Shown here piece by piece: positions 21,201-31,152 of a DNA stretch of 64,000 nt. A program made the translations under genes and the position numbers. The DNA is from Azolla caroliniana. Its lineage: Eukaryota > Polypodiophyta. Location: positions 10,230,001 to 10,294,000 of the forward strand of contig JBHGNT010000010.1 in assembly GCA_043228905.1 (NCBI GenBank). Reading direction: 5' to 3'. The notes under the pieces were generated by a model. It was not told the DNA's origin. It ran no database searches and saw only the letters and a program-made list of their open reading frames with translations. Each line of letters opens with the position of its first letter. Within the stretch, counting starts at the first letter, position 1.

Positions 21201-23665
21201 GTAGCTAATTAGCTACTAGCAGCTAATTAGCTATCCTAGTAGCTAATTAGCTATCCTACTAGCTAATTAGCTACTACCATAGTTGAGTAAAGTACCTAAT
21301 TAGCTATCCTACTAGCTAATTAGCTACTACCATAGTTGAGTAAAGTACCTAATTAGCTATCCTACTAGCTAATTAGCTACTGGCAACTAATTAGCTATCC
21401 TAGTAGCTAATTAGCTATCCTAGTAGCTAATTAGCTGCTGGCAACTAATTAGCTATCCTACTAGCGAATTAGCTATCCTAGCGAATTAGCTATCCTAGTA
21501 GCTACTGCCATAGTTGTGTAAAGTAGCTAATAAGCTATCCTACTAGCTAATTAGCTACTGGCAGCTAATTAGCTATCCTAGTAGCTAATTAGCTACTGGC
21601 AGCTAATTAGCTGTCCTAGTAGCTAATTAGCTACTGGCAGCTAATTAGCTGTCCTAGTAGCTAATAAGCTATCCTAACTACTACCATAGTTGAGTAAAGT
21701 ACCTAATTAGCTATCCTAACTACCACCATAGTTGAGTAAAGTACCTAATTAGCTATCATACTAGCTAATTAGCTATCGTACTAGCTAATTAGCTATCCTA
21801 GCTTCTACCATAGTTTAGTAAAGTAGCTAATTAGCTATCCTAAATAACTGTCATGTTATTGTAGAATCTTGTGGATTAAGGACGACACATGATGTGTCTG
21901 GTGCTGATGATGCTGCAACAGATGAGGATACTACTGCCAATGTGGCTGAAAGTAAGAGTCCTGCTATCACATCTCCTTCAGATCAGCTGCACCCTATTCT
22001 TTTGGAACAGTGTACTGAATTAGGCAACGATGTGAAATGCCATGAAATAGTGGAAACAACATGTAAAACTGAGGTTCACAACAACAGTGTTTATGAACAC
22101 TTGATGCAACATTTCTTCGAGTCTCAAGACCTTGATTCCACCCCACCGAGCCCAACTACTGAAAATGTCCAAACAGATCCCTCTGTACTTGAAAAGCTAG
22201 TTCAAGAAACGGCTGATGTGCAATTAGCTGCTGAGGCGATGGGAAGGTTGTCGGAGGAGGACACACTTGCGCATTGGGTCCTAGAAGCAAGGCTAAATGG
22301 GGAACCAACCAGAAAAAGGCTGAAGAAGGGGCCACGATCGGGAACAAGACCAGTTACTCGGTCAAGGGGCCCAGACGTAGTGGAGCGAAATACTGTTTAG
22401 TTGGATATGATTGTTAGCTTAGGGATTTTGCTAGGGTTTTATGAAGTTTTACTATCCTGTTGGACAAGTAAAACCTCAGATTGGTTGTTGCTTGATCCAC
22501 ATTATGTAATGGAACTCTATGATGTTTTTCCAAGATAATTTGAAGAGTGTTGTTCTATGACTGAAACTCTTTGATGTTCAGGATATTGTTTTGTGAGACT
22601 AGTAGTTACTTTGTGAGTGTGAATATGTTGGTGTTTTCTGATGTTGCAGAGTCTAAAGGGTTTGATTCTATTGCTCGTAAGGCCAATGGCAGTGTGGATA
22701 CTGTTGATGTTGCGGCATGTTTAAAGGGCCCCATCTTGAAAGTAGATGTAGCAACTGACACAAGTGATCTGGTCACACAAGTTGATCAAGCATGTAGCAC
22801 GGATGACTTGGTGTTGCAGGTAGATGCAGCATGTAGCACGGATGACTTGGTGTTGCAGGTAGATGCAGCATGTGATACCAGTGGACTGATATCGAGCAGA
22901 ACAGTAGCTACATGCACTGAGGTAATCCAAGGATTGATAACTAAGTCGACAAAACAAGAGCACCAGAATGTGAAGCTAGGCCCAACACAGTCGACTAGGG
23001 GTTTAAAGAGGAAAAGGACACCAGTTGTGTCAGCCGAACCTGAGCTGATTGAGATTGATCGTATCCTACCAGAAAATGGTGTAACAACGGCTCAGTTTCA
23101 GGAATGGAAACCTAAACCACTAGAAGTCGAGCGAAGAGCCTTGATCTTGGAGCTGGATAAAGTCTTGATGAGTGTGAGATACATGCAGCCAAGGAGGGAC
23201 GCAAATCAGTTTCTAGAGTGGGCTGCGGAGTACTTCGATTTGTTTATTTGGAGTGAAAAACCAAAATCAGATGTGTGGAAGTGTTTGGCAAGATTCTTCC
23301 CAAAATGGCGAAGTCGTTTTAAAGGTCAATGGGCACGAGAAAATTGTGAGCAGATGGAAGCTGCAAGATTCAAGAGGCTTTCTGATTTTTGGGCTACTTG
23401 GCCTGAATATAATGCTGACAATACATTGATTTTGGATACAGAACATTTCCGACACTACTTCAATATTCGGAGATGCTGTCTCATTCTACCCGAGGAAATG
23501 CCTGAACAGTACCTGGTGCAAACAGTGAGCTGCCAACTAGGTGCATGGTTGTGGACTCCATACCGAGCTCAATATGCGGATAATATATGTAGACTCGTTC
23601 CACTGACTAGCAAGAGCTTAGCTGTTTATAGGAGATTTGTAGACATTTCCAATGGTAATTTATAA
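18202..23665 (+). CDS. Transposon C accessory protein: coiled coil, RING-like and FCP1/NIF-like domains (predicted spliced gene)
   Basis: Proposed exons: 18202-18230, 18735-19416, 19495-19638, 19723-20056, 21865-21951, 22650-23665. Every junction has GT/AG ends and keeps the frame. Exon 1 starts ATG TCT CGC and joins as AG|A to give SNRWLVPPYKRV. Residues about 170-300 are helical and coiled-coil-like. A RING-like cluster follows at about 340-384 (C-x2-C-x17-C-x-H-x2-H-x2-C-x10-C-x3-C). The last exon carries two 15-residue repeats and an FCP1/NIF-type HAD region: LILELDKVL (motif I normally DLDxT, first Asp replaced by Glu), FLEWAAEYFDLFIWSEKP, and NTLILDTEHFRHYF. The nucleophile change suggests a non-catalytic, peptide-binding role. 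The role in transposition is unknown; a captured host gene is possible. Intron 4 is the GCTAATTAGC array. An alternative end reads through 21952 to a stop at 22400. Confidence 0.65.
18231..18734 (+). repeat. Intron 1 with telo-box-like repeats
   Basis: A degenerate repeat of GATTAGGGTTT alternating with CTGATTGAAATTT or similar fills about 18270-18640. TTAGGGTTT, the complement of the plant telo-box AAACCCTAA, recurs several times. Donor CAG|GTGTGT and acceptor TTTCAG|A bound the intron. Confidence 0.7.
20070..21850. repeat. GCTAATTAGC palindrome array 1 (intron of accessory gene)
   Basis: About 1.8 kb of the perfect palindrome GCTAATTAGC, or one-base variants, spaced 18-20 bp and separated by short phrases such as TATCCTAGTA, TACTGGCA and CATAGTTGTGTAAAGTA. 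It lies wholly between the donor CAG|GTATAC (20054-20062) and the acceptor TTGTAG|AA (21864/21865). Some dozens of copies are present. Confidence 0.92.
21952..22649 (+). other. Alternative terminal exon or retained intron of accessory gene
   Basis: From exon 5 the frame can continue through 21952 to TAG at 22398-22400. This adds an acidic, Thr/Ser-rich tail ending in a basic stretch (RKRLKKGPRSGTRPVTRSR), which could be a nuclear localisation signal. Alternatively GTAAGAGT at 21952 is a donor that splices in phase to the acceptor TTGCAG|AG at 22649/22650, adding the FCP1-like exon. The sequences around the two junctions (GTGGCTGAAAG and GTTGCAGAGTC) look alike. Confidence 0.5.
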
Positions 23666-24034
23666 ATATGTAAAGAGATGACATTATTCAATGAAGAATT
23701 TAATTACTTGTTCCCACTGTACTTATCTACTGTGTAATTTGAGGAATATGTTGCAGATTGTTGATTTCATTCTATTGATGACTATTTAGCTATTGACAGC
23801 TAATTAGCTGCATTTGTACAGCTAATTAGCTGCATTTGTACAGCTAATTAGCTACTGATGACTATTTCGCTATAACTTATAACTTAAAACTTAACAAAAA
23901 AGACATGATTTTATTGAGAAAGAAGCACAGAAAGCAGACTGTATACAAGAAATTGATTCCAAACGAATTTATTGATCTGTTTTCGCGAAATACATGTTTG
24001 TTTTACAAGAGAACATGGTAAGTGCTACTTGTAG
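23666..24034. other. Spacer between convergent genes of transposon C
   Basis: Holds the 3' ends of both genes and three CAGCTAATTAGCTGC-type copies (about 23795-23860). No further gene is visible. Confidence 0.6.
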
Positions 24035-25285
24035 CTACAAATTCCATGGCATACTATTGTAAATACATTCATACACATTAGCACCAACAGTGTATAAACC
24101 GGAGCAGCTATTGTATTCTGACATTGGGACGTTGATGCATCTGACCAAATGAGAGTACATATACGCCGCTGGTTTGTCTTCTAACAGCCTGTACACATAT
24201 TCGTAGTCATCTAGTTTTGCATAAAAAATGCCTTCGATGTAGAATGTCCCGGCAGATACAAAATTTCCCCATGCATCTACAATATTCTGCCTTGCACACT
24301 GTTTACTAACCGTGCACTTTAATATATAGAAATCAGCACCCTCTGAATTGCCTTCTTCAGCATTTACAGCGAAGTTATCCCCAACGTTCAGGACATCACT
24401 CAAAGTATCTCCAAGTCCCTCATATGTGAAGTCAGCATTCTGCCCTGTTTCTCCATCAACTGCTTCCTTATCATTCAGAGTGTGATACTCCCAATTCTGA
24501 ATGTATGCTTTGTTTAGACAATATCTCCAATTTCCCTGCACACAATGGAAGCAAAAACAAGTCAATTCTCTAACCGCAATACAATGACCATCCAACCTGG
24601 AATAACCGCGAACAGCATGCAGAGATCGCAATTCGGGAATTCCTTGGCACTCCCAGGTCTTCTCCCTATTTACTTCATCTATCTTCACTTCCCAAAATTC
24701 ACGTTTGATATCTCGAACTTGCGAGGAATAAACACCTGTGGCACTCGTCGACATATTTGTTCTTAAAAATGCAACTACATGTGATGCACAATTCATGTGC
24801 ACACCATCTGTCTTTAGTTGTTCATGGGTAAGTGCCCGCTTTATAACAGCCCCTGCACCATCATGTTCACCTTTACCATGGCCAGACCCAAAAAAATTCC
24901 ATCTCATCTCCAAACCTGTTATAGCAGGATACCTCCCCACAAAATAAAATGGACGTCGAGCCTTGAATTGTGACGCAGCTCCGTCAGACCAGACCCAATG
25001 TTGAGTAAGCTCCAAACGTTGAGCTAATAACCACTGCCAATGTAACTTAAAACAGTGTTGGACGAACAAGGTATCATGCTTCTTATCATCGGAAATAAAG
25101 AAATGAATTACTTTTTTAACATCACCTGAAACTCGAAAATATGTTATGTGCACAAAAATGGTTACCTGAACTGAACACCAATGCATAGATTGAATTTCAT
25201 TCTGCTGCTTGAAAGTATAATTCTCTGCGAAATCTACTACTGAGACTACTACATCATTTGAGAAATCAGATATGCAAGTCTTAAA

Positions 25286-25288
25286 CTA
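25286..25288 (-). other. Premature TAG in transposase
   Basis: Reading continues in the same frame on both sides: IYSWQAH, stop, FKTCISDFSNDVV. No splice pair that removes it is obvious, so it looks like a single nonsense change. Confidence 0.7.
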
Positions 25289-25889
25289 ATGGGCCTGCCA
25301 TGAATAAATGAAGTTGTGTTTAATGAACTTTCCTAGAGATACTACAAACAGAGACACCAAATCCCTTGGTTTAAGCATCTTCCGAACTAGATCCTTTCTT
25401 TTACACACCTTTCCTTCGAAATTGGTGTTCACTGACTCAAATAACTTCACAGAGATCAATATTTCACTACTCAATTCATTTGGACACCACCTAAATCTAG
25501 TAGGGCCACAATCTTGACATAAACCCATGACACATTTATGAATATGGAAGATAGCGTCAGATTCTCTCGGACACAATATTGAATCTAATAAATAACTCAT
25601 GGAAGAGATAACGTGCTCAGATGATTTACACTCCTCTTGCGGGCTTGATCGACAGATTTGGCACCCACATGTGCAAACTGTATTAGTTAGGGATGCGCTA
25701 TGGTGACGTAGTAGATTAACAGAGTCCTTCAGAAAACCCATCTGTACATGGTAAATGCAACAACATGTGTATCGATCCTTTAAGCGTCTCACAAAGTGTG
25801 GCTTAAGAGACTCGAATGTTCGTAGTTGAACTTTGATAGTTGGATGCATTCGTTTGAACCTAATAAATAAATCGACCTGCGTAATAAAG

Positions 25890-27290
25890 GGGAATTAGTT
25901 ATTCTCGTAACTAGCTAACTATCCTAGTAGCTAATTAGCTATTCTAGTAGCTAGTTAGCTATTCTAGTAGCTAGTTAGCTATTCTAGTAGTAGATTAGCT
26001 ATCATGGTAGCTAATTAGTTGTCCTAGTAGCTAATTAGCTATCATGGTAGTTAATTAGCTGTCGTAGTAGCTAATTAGCTATCATGGTAGCTAATTAGCT
26101 ATTCTAGTAGCTAATTAGCTATCATGGTAGCTAATTAGCTGTCGTAGTAGCTAATTAGCTATCATGGTAGCTAATTAGCTGTCCTAGTAGCTAATTGGTT
26201 GTCCTAGTAGCTAATTAGCTATCATGGTAGCTAATTAGCTGTCGTAGTAGCTAATTAGCTATCATGGTAGCTAATTAGCTATTCTAGTAGCTAATTAGCT
26301 ATTCTAGTAGCTAATTAGCTATCATGGTAGCTAATTAGCTATTCTAGTAGCTAATTAGCTATCATGGTAGCTAATTAGCTGTCGTAGTAGCTAATTAGCT
26401 ATCATGGTAGCTAATTAGCTGTCCTAGTAGCTAATTAGTTGTCCTAGTAGCTAATTAGCTATCATGGTGGCTAATTAGCTTGTCTACTAGCTAATTAGCT
26501 ATCATGGTGGCTAATTAGCTTTCCTAGTAACTAATTAGCTATCATGGTAGCTAATTAGCTGGTCTAGTAGCTAATTAGCTATCGTGGTAGCTAATTAGCT
26601 GGTCTCGTAGCTAATTAGCTATAATGGTGGCTGATTAGCTTTCCTAGTAACTAATTAGCTATCATGGTAGCTAATTAGCTGGTATAGTAGCTAATTAGCT
26701 ATCATGGTAGCTAATTAGCTGGTATAGTAGCTAATTAGCTATCATGGTAGCTAATTAGCTGGTATAGTAGCTAATTAGCTATCATGGTAGCTAATTAGCT
26801 ATCACGGTGGCTAATTAGCTGTCCTAGTAACTAATTAGCTATCATGGTAGCTAATTAGCTGGTAACTAATTAGCTATCATGGTAACTAATTAGCTATCAT
26901 GGTAACTAATTAGCTATCATGGTAACTAATTAGCTATCATGGTAGCTAATTAGCTGGTAACTAATTAGCTATCATGGTAGCTATCATGGTAGCTAATTAA
27001 CTAATTAGCTATCATGGTAGCTATCATGGTCACTAATTAGCTATCATGGTAGCTAATTAGCTAATTAGCTACCATGATAGCTAATTAGCTACTATGATAG
27101 CTAATTAGCTACCATGATAGCTAACTAGCTAGCAGTACAGCTAATTATCTGGTAGTACCTAAATTAGCTATTGAGAATAGCTAATTAGCTATCATGGTAG
27201 TAACTATTGAGAGTAGCTAGTTACCTATGTAGTAGCGATCCTTGTAGCTAACTGAGGTAAATGTAACTGATAAGCTAATTAGCTTTTCTG
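25890..27290. repeat. GCTAATTAGC palindrome array 2 (intron of transposase)
   Basis: Roughly 1.4 kb with a very regular 20-bp period, AGCTAATTAGCT followed by ATCATGGT, GTCGTAGT, ATTCTAGT or similar. It fills the intron between 27352 and 25877 of the minus-strand transposase gene. Same core as array 1 but different spacers. Confidence 0.92.
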
Positions 27291-28434
27291 CTAACTGAGC
27301 TAATTAACTTTCCGAGTAGAGTCAAAACAAATGTTGAGATAAATGTAAATACCTGAGGTACATCAAGAAGATGAATGGGATGCTCCTCGTATTGATTTCT
27401 TCCAACACGTTTCCTGCATAAATCCTTTTTATTGGGTGAAACCCTACTCTCATTAGTCCAAAACATTGTGATTACATCCTTGATTTCAAATGTTATGGGT
27501 GTCATTGGCTTACATCTTGTAGTTAGCTTTAGTAGACTAGTTCCTTCACCCGAGGAAATTATACGGTTCATTGTATTGTACACTGTTTTTCTACTAACAC
27601 CAATTACCTTAGATAGCTCACTGATGTTTATATCGTCAACATCACTATTAAGTAACATCATTAGACTAGACCTTTTTAAGACAAGATCATCTTCTGACCT
27701 GCTCATGGATACGAAACTATTACGAAGATTATTTACTAAAATAGATGATATGTTTGCATTAAGACCATCACAATCAACTAAGTCCTTTATCGATGGATCA
27801 TTACATATTCCATAAAGTACTACCTTCTTTTCTTCATTGCTGATGTGCTTGGTTTGAACATTGAAATAGTCTACAACCTTTCTCTCTATGATGGTAGTCG
27901 CATTACTTACATTCTCAGCTAAACTATCCTTACCTTTACTGAGTGTGGCTTTCGTATCCTTCAACAATTGACGATGTTTCCTTTTTTTTTCTGCCCAATA
28001 GTTTCGTATGGCTTGTTGTGTCCTGATAACATCATCCCTATCCTTATGATCATTGAGGGGTAATTCTAAACACCCTTCTTCCCCTTCCATTTGGCTAGAC
28101 ATGTTAAAACCCTAAATTTCCAGAAAAAAAAACAAGTATTAAAGATGGCTATGGGCAACAACAATACACAAAAATATTCCACACAATACACAAGATTAGA
28201 CACAACAATACACAAGATAATCAATAGACAGAAAAGTTATTGCAATCCAAGACCGAACAGTAGAGGATTTCACTCTGTTGGATCCAACAGTTGAGGAGGC
28301 GATCCAAGACCGACCAATGGCAACAACTGAGTGTAGAATGTTGCCGTTGGATGAGTGAACTCCGTCAAATCGAAATGTGGAAGCAATCCGGGACTGGACA
28401 GTAGTGGCAACTGAGTATAGAATGATGGCAATGG

Positions 28435-29260
28435 AGGAGAGAACCCCGTCAGATTGAACAGTTACCGATGATGCTTGAAACGCACATAGAAGGCACTTGA
28501 GAATAGAGTGGCATAGAGAAGAGAACCCCGTCAGATTGAACAGTTACCAATGATGCTTGAAACGCACAGTAGCGGCCCCTGAGTGAGAGTGGAAAAGAGA
28601 AGAGAACCCCGTCAGATTGAACAGTTACCAATGATGCTTGAAACGCACAGTAGCGGCCCCTGAGTGAGAGTGGAAAAGAGAAGAGAACCCCGTCAGATTG
28701 AATAGCTCTTTGATTATGCTTGGAACGCACAGTAGCAACCCCTGAGTGTAGAGTGGCAAAGAGAAGAGAACCCCGTCAGATTGAACAGCTCTTTGATGAT
28801 GCTTGGAACGCACAGCAACGGCCCCTGAGTGTAGAGTGGCAAAGAGAAGAGAACCCCGTCAGATTGAACAGCTCTTTGATGATGCTTGGAACGCACAGCA
28901 ACAGCCCCTGAGTGTAGAGTGGCACAGAGAAGAGAACCCCCTCAGATTGAACAGCTCTTTGATGATGCTTGGAACGCACAGTAATGGCCCCTGAGTGTAG
29001 AGTGGCACAGAGAAGAGAACCCCCTCAGATTGAACAGCTCTTTGATGATGCTTGGAACGCACAGTAATGGCCCCTGAGTGTAGAGTGGCACAGAGAAGAG
29101 AACCCCGTCAGATTGAACAGCTCTTTGATGATGCTTGGAATGCACAGTAGTGGCCCCTGAGTGTAGAGTGGCACAGAGAAGAGAACCCCGTCAGATTGAG
29201 CAGCTCTTTGATGATGCTTGGAACGCACAGTAGCGGCCCCTCAGTGTAGAGTGGCGGCAG
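28435..29260. repeat. Tandem repeat of about 83 bp, ten copies
   Basis: Units start near 28441, 28523, 28604, 28685, 28768, 28851, 28934, 29017, 29100 and 29183, each beginning GAACCCCGTCAGATTGAACAG. Most are 83 bp, the first few 81-82. It lies upstream of the transposase start, so it may carry promoter or binding sites. The period is not a multiple of three. Confidence 0.92.
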
Positions 29261-29583
29261 GTGGACTCGATAGGGTTTAGCAACAGTGGTAGCAACTAAC
29301 CCACAGTACTCAACTAGAGATGGCCTACGTGATGTGGCAAAGGATCATGCATAATGGACCTAGGAATTCGATATATAATTTATGGTACACATTTATGGTG
29401 CACACATCAATTTATGTTGCACATTTATGGCACTCATTTACATATGTAATTAAAACACTCTAGTATTTTCAATGGTAGTTTTTTGCATACTTAATTTATT
29501 AATGATGGCTTTTTACTAAAATGACTATTTATCAATGGTAGCTTTTTGCATAGCTAATTAGCTATGTCAAGGACATAGCTAAT
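29261..29583. other. Right subterminal region of transposon C
   Basis: AT-rich and non-coding, with TAGCTAATTAGCTA copies near the terminus (about 29535-29580). Confidence 0.6.
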
Positions 29584-29608
29584 TGTTTCCACTCGCATGC
29601 TTTCACCC
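29584..29608 (-). repeat. Right terminal inverted repeat of transposon C
   Basis: Minus-strand start GGGTGAAAGCATGCG; one mismatch with the left repeat. Followed by TATA (29609-29612). Confidence 0.92.
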
Positions 29609-29612
29609 TATA

Positions 29613-29918
29613 ACTGTTGTACAGAGAGTGAGAGGGAGAGAGAGATACAAAGTGATACTCTATTGTAACCACTACTATGTGAAGAAACAGAGCTCGAGGT
29701 TGTTGCCTCCGAGTCTCTGATTGTACCCCTTCTCTTCATAGTGATAGTTTGGAGTCCTTGGGCTCCTGTGGTTTTTTCCCTATTAGGGTGTTTTCCACGT
29801 AAACATCTTGTGTCACTTTCTTGTGTACTCTCCACTTCCCATTTCTGTTTTTGATTCTTATAGTAGTGAGTTATTACTCAGTTGTGGCCGAGCGATATTC
29901 TGCGTGCATTTCTCAACA
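29613..29918 (+). repeat. Copia B 5' LTR, second part (306 bp)
   Basis: Continues the LTR after transposon C and ends TTTCTCAACA. With 17504-17722 it totals 525 bp, as does the 3' LTR. Confidence 0.9.
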
Positions 29919-29947
29919 AACTGGTATCAAAGCAAGCAACACAGAAA

Positions 29948-30188
29948 ATGGAAGAATCTTACAACGGCATGTTCAAGCTCACTGGCTCCAACTACTTAGT
30001 GTGGAAGTTGAGGATGAGGGACATGCTGGTGGTTAAAGATCTTTGGTTGTTGGTTCAGTTAGCGGACAAGAGACCGGACAAGATCGACTCCACGGTGTGG
30101 GAGGTGATGCACATTAAGACAACGGCATACATCCGGTGCTTCATCGACATGAGCTTGTACAACAACTTCAATGAAGTGAGCATGGCTC
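29948..30188 (+). pseudogene. Copia B gag, N-terminal part
   Basis: ATG at 29948 opens MEESYNGMFKLTGSNYLVW, a typical copia gag start (DUF4219/UBN2-like). It runs to NEVSMA, where copia D entered at GGCTC (30184-30188); the frame resumes after 35667. Confidence 0.8.
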
Positions 30189-30475
30189 TGTCGAATACAT
30201 GTGTATAATGGACGTATTCACACTATCCCGTTTTGGCCATTTATGTAATTAGCATAAAGGGTAGTTGCCCTAAGTCGGTCTCTATATATAGTGACCTTGT
30301 AACCTCTTTGTGAGGTTGGATGTTGTATTCTTTATTTATGCAATAAGAAAGTCTTTTGTGTCTCTCTCTCTCTCTCTCTCTCTCTGTGCAACGACCTACC
30401 TTCTGTCATACGCAGGTACTAAGAACAGAACTGAATGCTCCTTGATCTTCCGCATTGACGACCTCGCTTCCAACA
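30189..30475 (+). repeat. Copia D 5' LTR
   Basis: TGTCGAATAC...CCAACA. TATATATAG at about 30280 is the TATA region; a (TC)n tract follows at about 30360-30385. Confidence 0.95.
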
Positions 30476-30477
30476 TC

Positions 30478-30489
30478 TGGTATCAGAGC
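30478..30489 (+). other. Copia D primer-binding site
   Basis: TGGTATCAGAGC, the standard site complementary to the 3' end of plant initiator tRNA-Met, two bases after the LTR. Confidence 0.9.
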
Positions 30490-31152
30490 GAAGGTTCGGC
30501 CGTCATCACCGCCTGCACAGCATTCGGTTCTTCACTTCATCTCGGCCTGCACAGTATTCGCGTCATTCGAAGAAAGAGAGAAGAAGAACAAAAACGAGGT
30601 TTGCATCTCATCGCGTTAGATCCTCTTGCTTGGAGTAAGCCTTCAGGTTGTACTCTGTTCCTTGTGATCGTAACCACTCGAGGTGAAATCCCCTTGTGCA
30701 ACATCGACACGATCGTGCTCCACTCGGTTAAACGGCATCCGAAGAGGTAATCAAACGCTGCTCGTTGTAACCACTCGGTGCAGATCGGTCTCAAGACAAC
30801 AACCCCAAATTCGTGCTTCATCAGGCTGATCGACATTCGAGAGGATCAGTTGGATCTATCTCTCTCGTCGCTGCAGTCAACCGAAGCAGAATCGGTCCAG
30901 ATAATCGGTTTCAATAATCGGTACTCGGCACATATATCCGAAGCGAACCGGGCTCACTCCGACTCGGCAACACTCGGGAAGACCAGTCGGCTCTGTCCCT
31001 CAAGTTACCGGAGTCAATTCGAGCAAGTTCCGAAGCCGAACCGACTCGGGTTCAAATCCGACTAGAACGATATCGGGTGAGCCAACCGGCTGCACTCCAA
31101 CAAGGTTCACAGTCAACTCCGAACCGAGCTTCGTCAACAGAAACCGAATTTG

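Larger units (their letters stand above)
24035..28102 (-). pseudogene. Transposon C transposase, one premature TAG
   Basis: Exon 1 is 28102-27353 (250 codons) and exon 2 is 25876-24035; the junction CAG|GTATTT to ACGCAG|GTC is phase 0. Exon 1 is charged and includes an HTH-like segment (ISELSKVIGVSRKTVYNTMNR). Exon 2 reads VDLFIRFKRMHPTIKVQ..., then Cys-rich motifs (YTCCCIYH, CTCGCQIC, CQDC), then a catalytic region: DFAENY (Asp at about codon 465), WSDGAASQFK (Asp at about 548) and GSGHGKGEHDG (Glu at about 587). This fits a DDE-type core and resembles uncharacterised transposase-like proteins I associate with animal genomes. The TAG at 25286-25288 is the only break in an otherwise continuous frame. 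About 862 codons in all. The start ATG at 28100-28102 is the first in frame. Confidence 0.75.
17723..29608. mobile_element. DNA transposon C, 11.9 kb, two convergent genes
   Basis: Terminal inverted repeats of 25 bp with one mismatch, beginning GGGTRAAAGCATGCG, bound the element. It is flanked by TATA (17719-17722 and 29609-29612). Removing the element and one TATA restores a 525-bp copia B LTR, the same length as the 3' LTR, so the 4-bp duplication is well supported. Inside: a plus-strand spliced gene (18202-23665), a minus-strand transposase gene (28102-24035), two arrays of the palindrome GCTAATTAGC that form introns, an 83-bp tandem repeat, and GCTAATTAGC copies next to both termini. A 4-bp duplication is known for Sola and a few other superfamilies, but I cannot place it firmly; it is not CACTA, hAT, Mutator or KDZ-like by motif. 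Confidence 0.88.

Noticed and set aside
20070-27290. Regular repeats resembling a CRISPR array
   Set aside because: The unit is a short palindrome with similar, non-unique spacers, inside introns of a eukaryotic transposon, with no cas-like genes.
28449-29228. Series of overlapping 60-90-codon frames on both strands
   Set aside because: They are shadows of the 83-bp tandem repeat, whose period shifts frame; no codon-level constraint is visible.
17723-29608. Assignment of transposon C to CACTA, Mutator, hAT or KDZ
   Set aside because: Terminal bases are GGG, the duplication is 4 bp (not 3, 8-9 or 8), and the catalytic neighbourhood (DFAENY, WSDG, SHGK-like) does not match what I know of those families.
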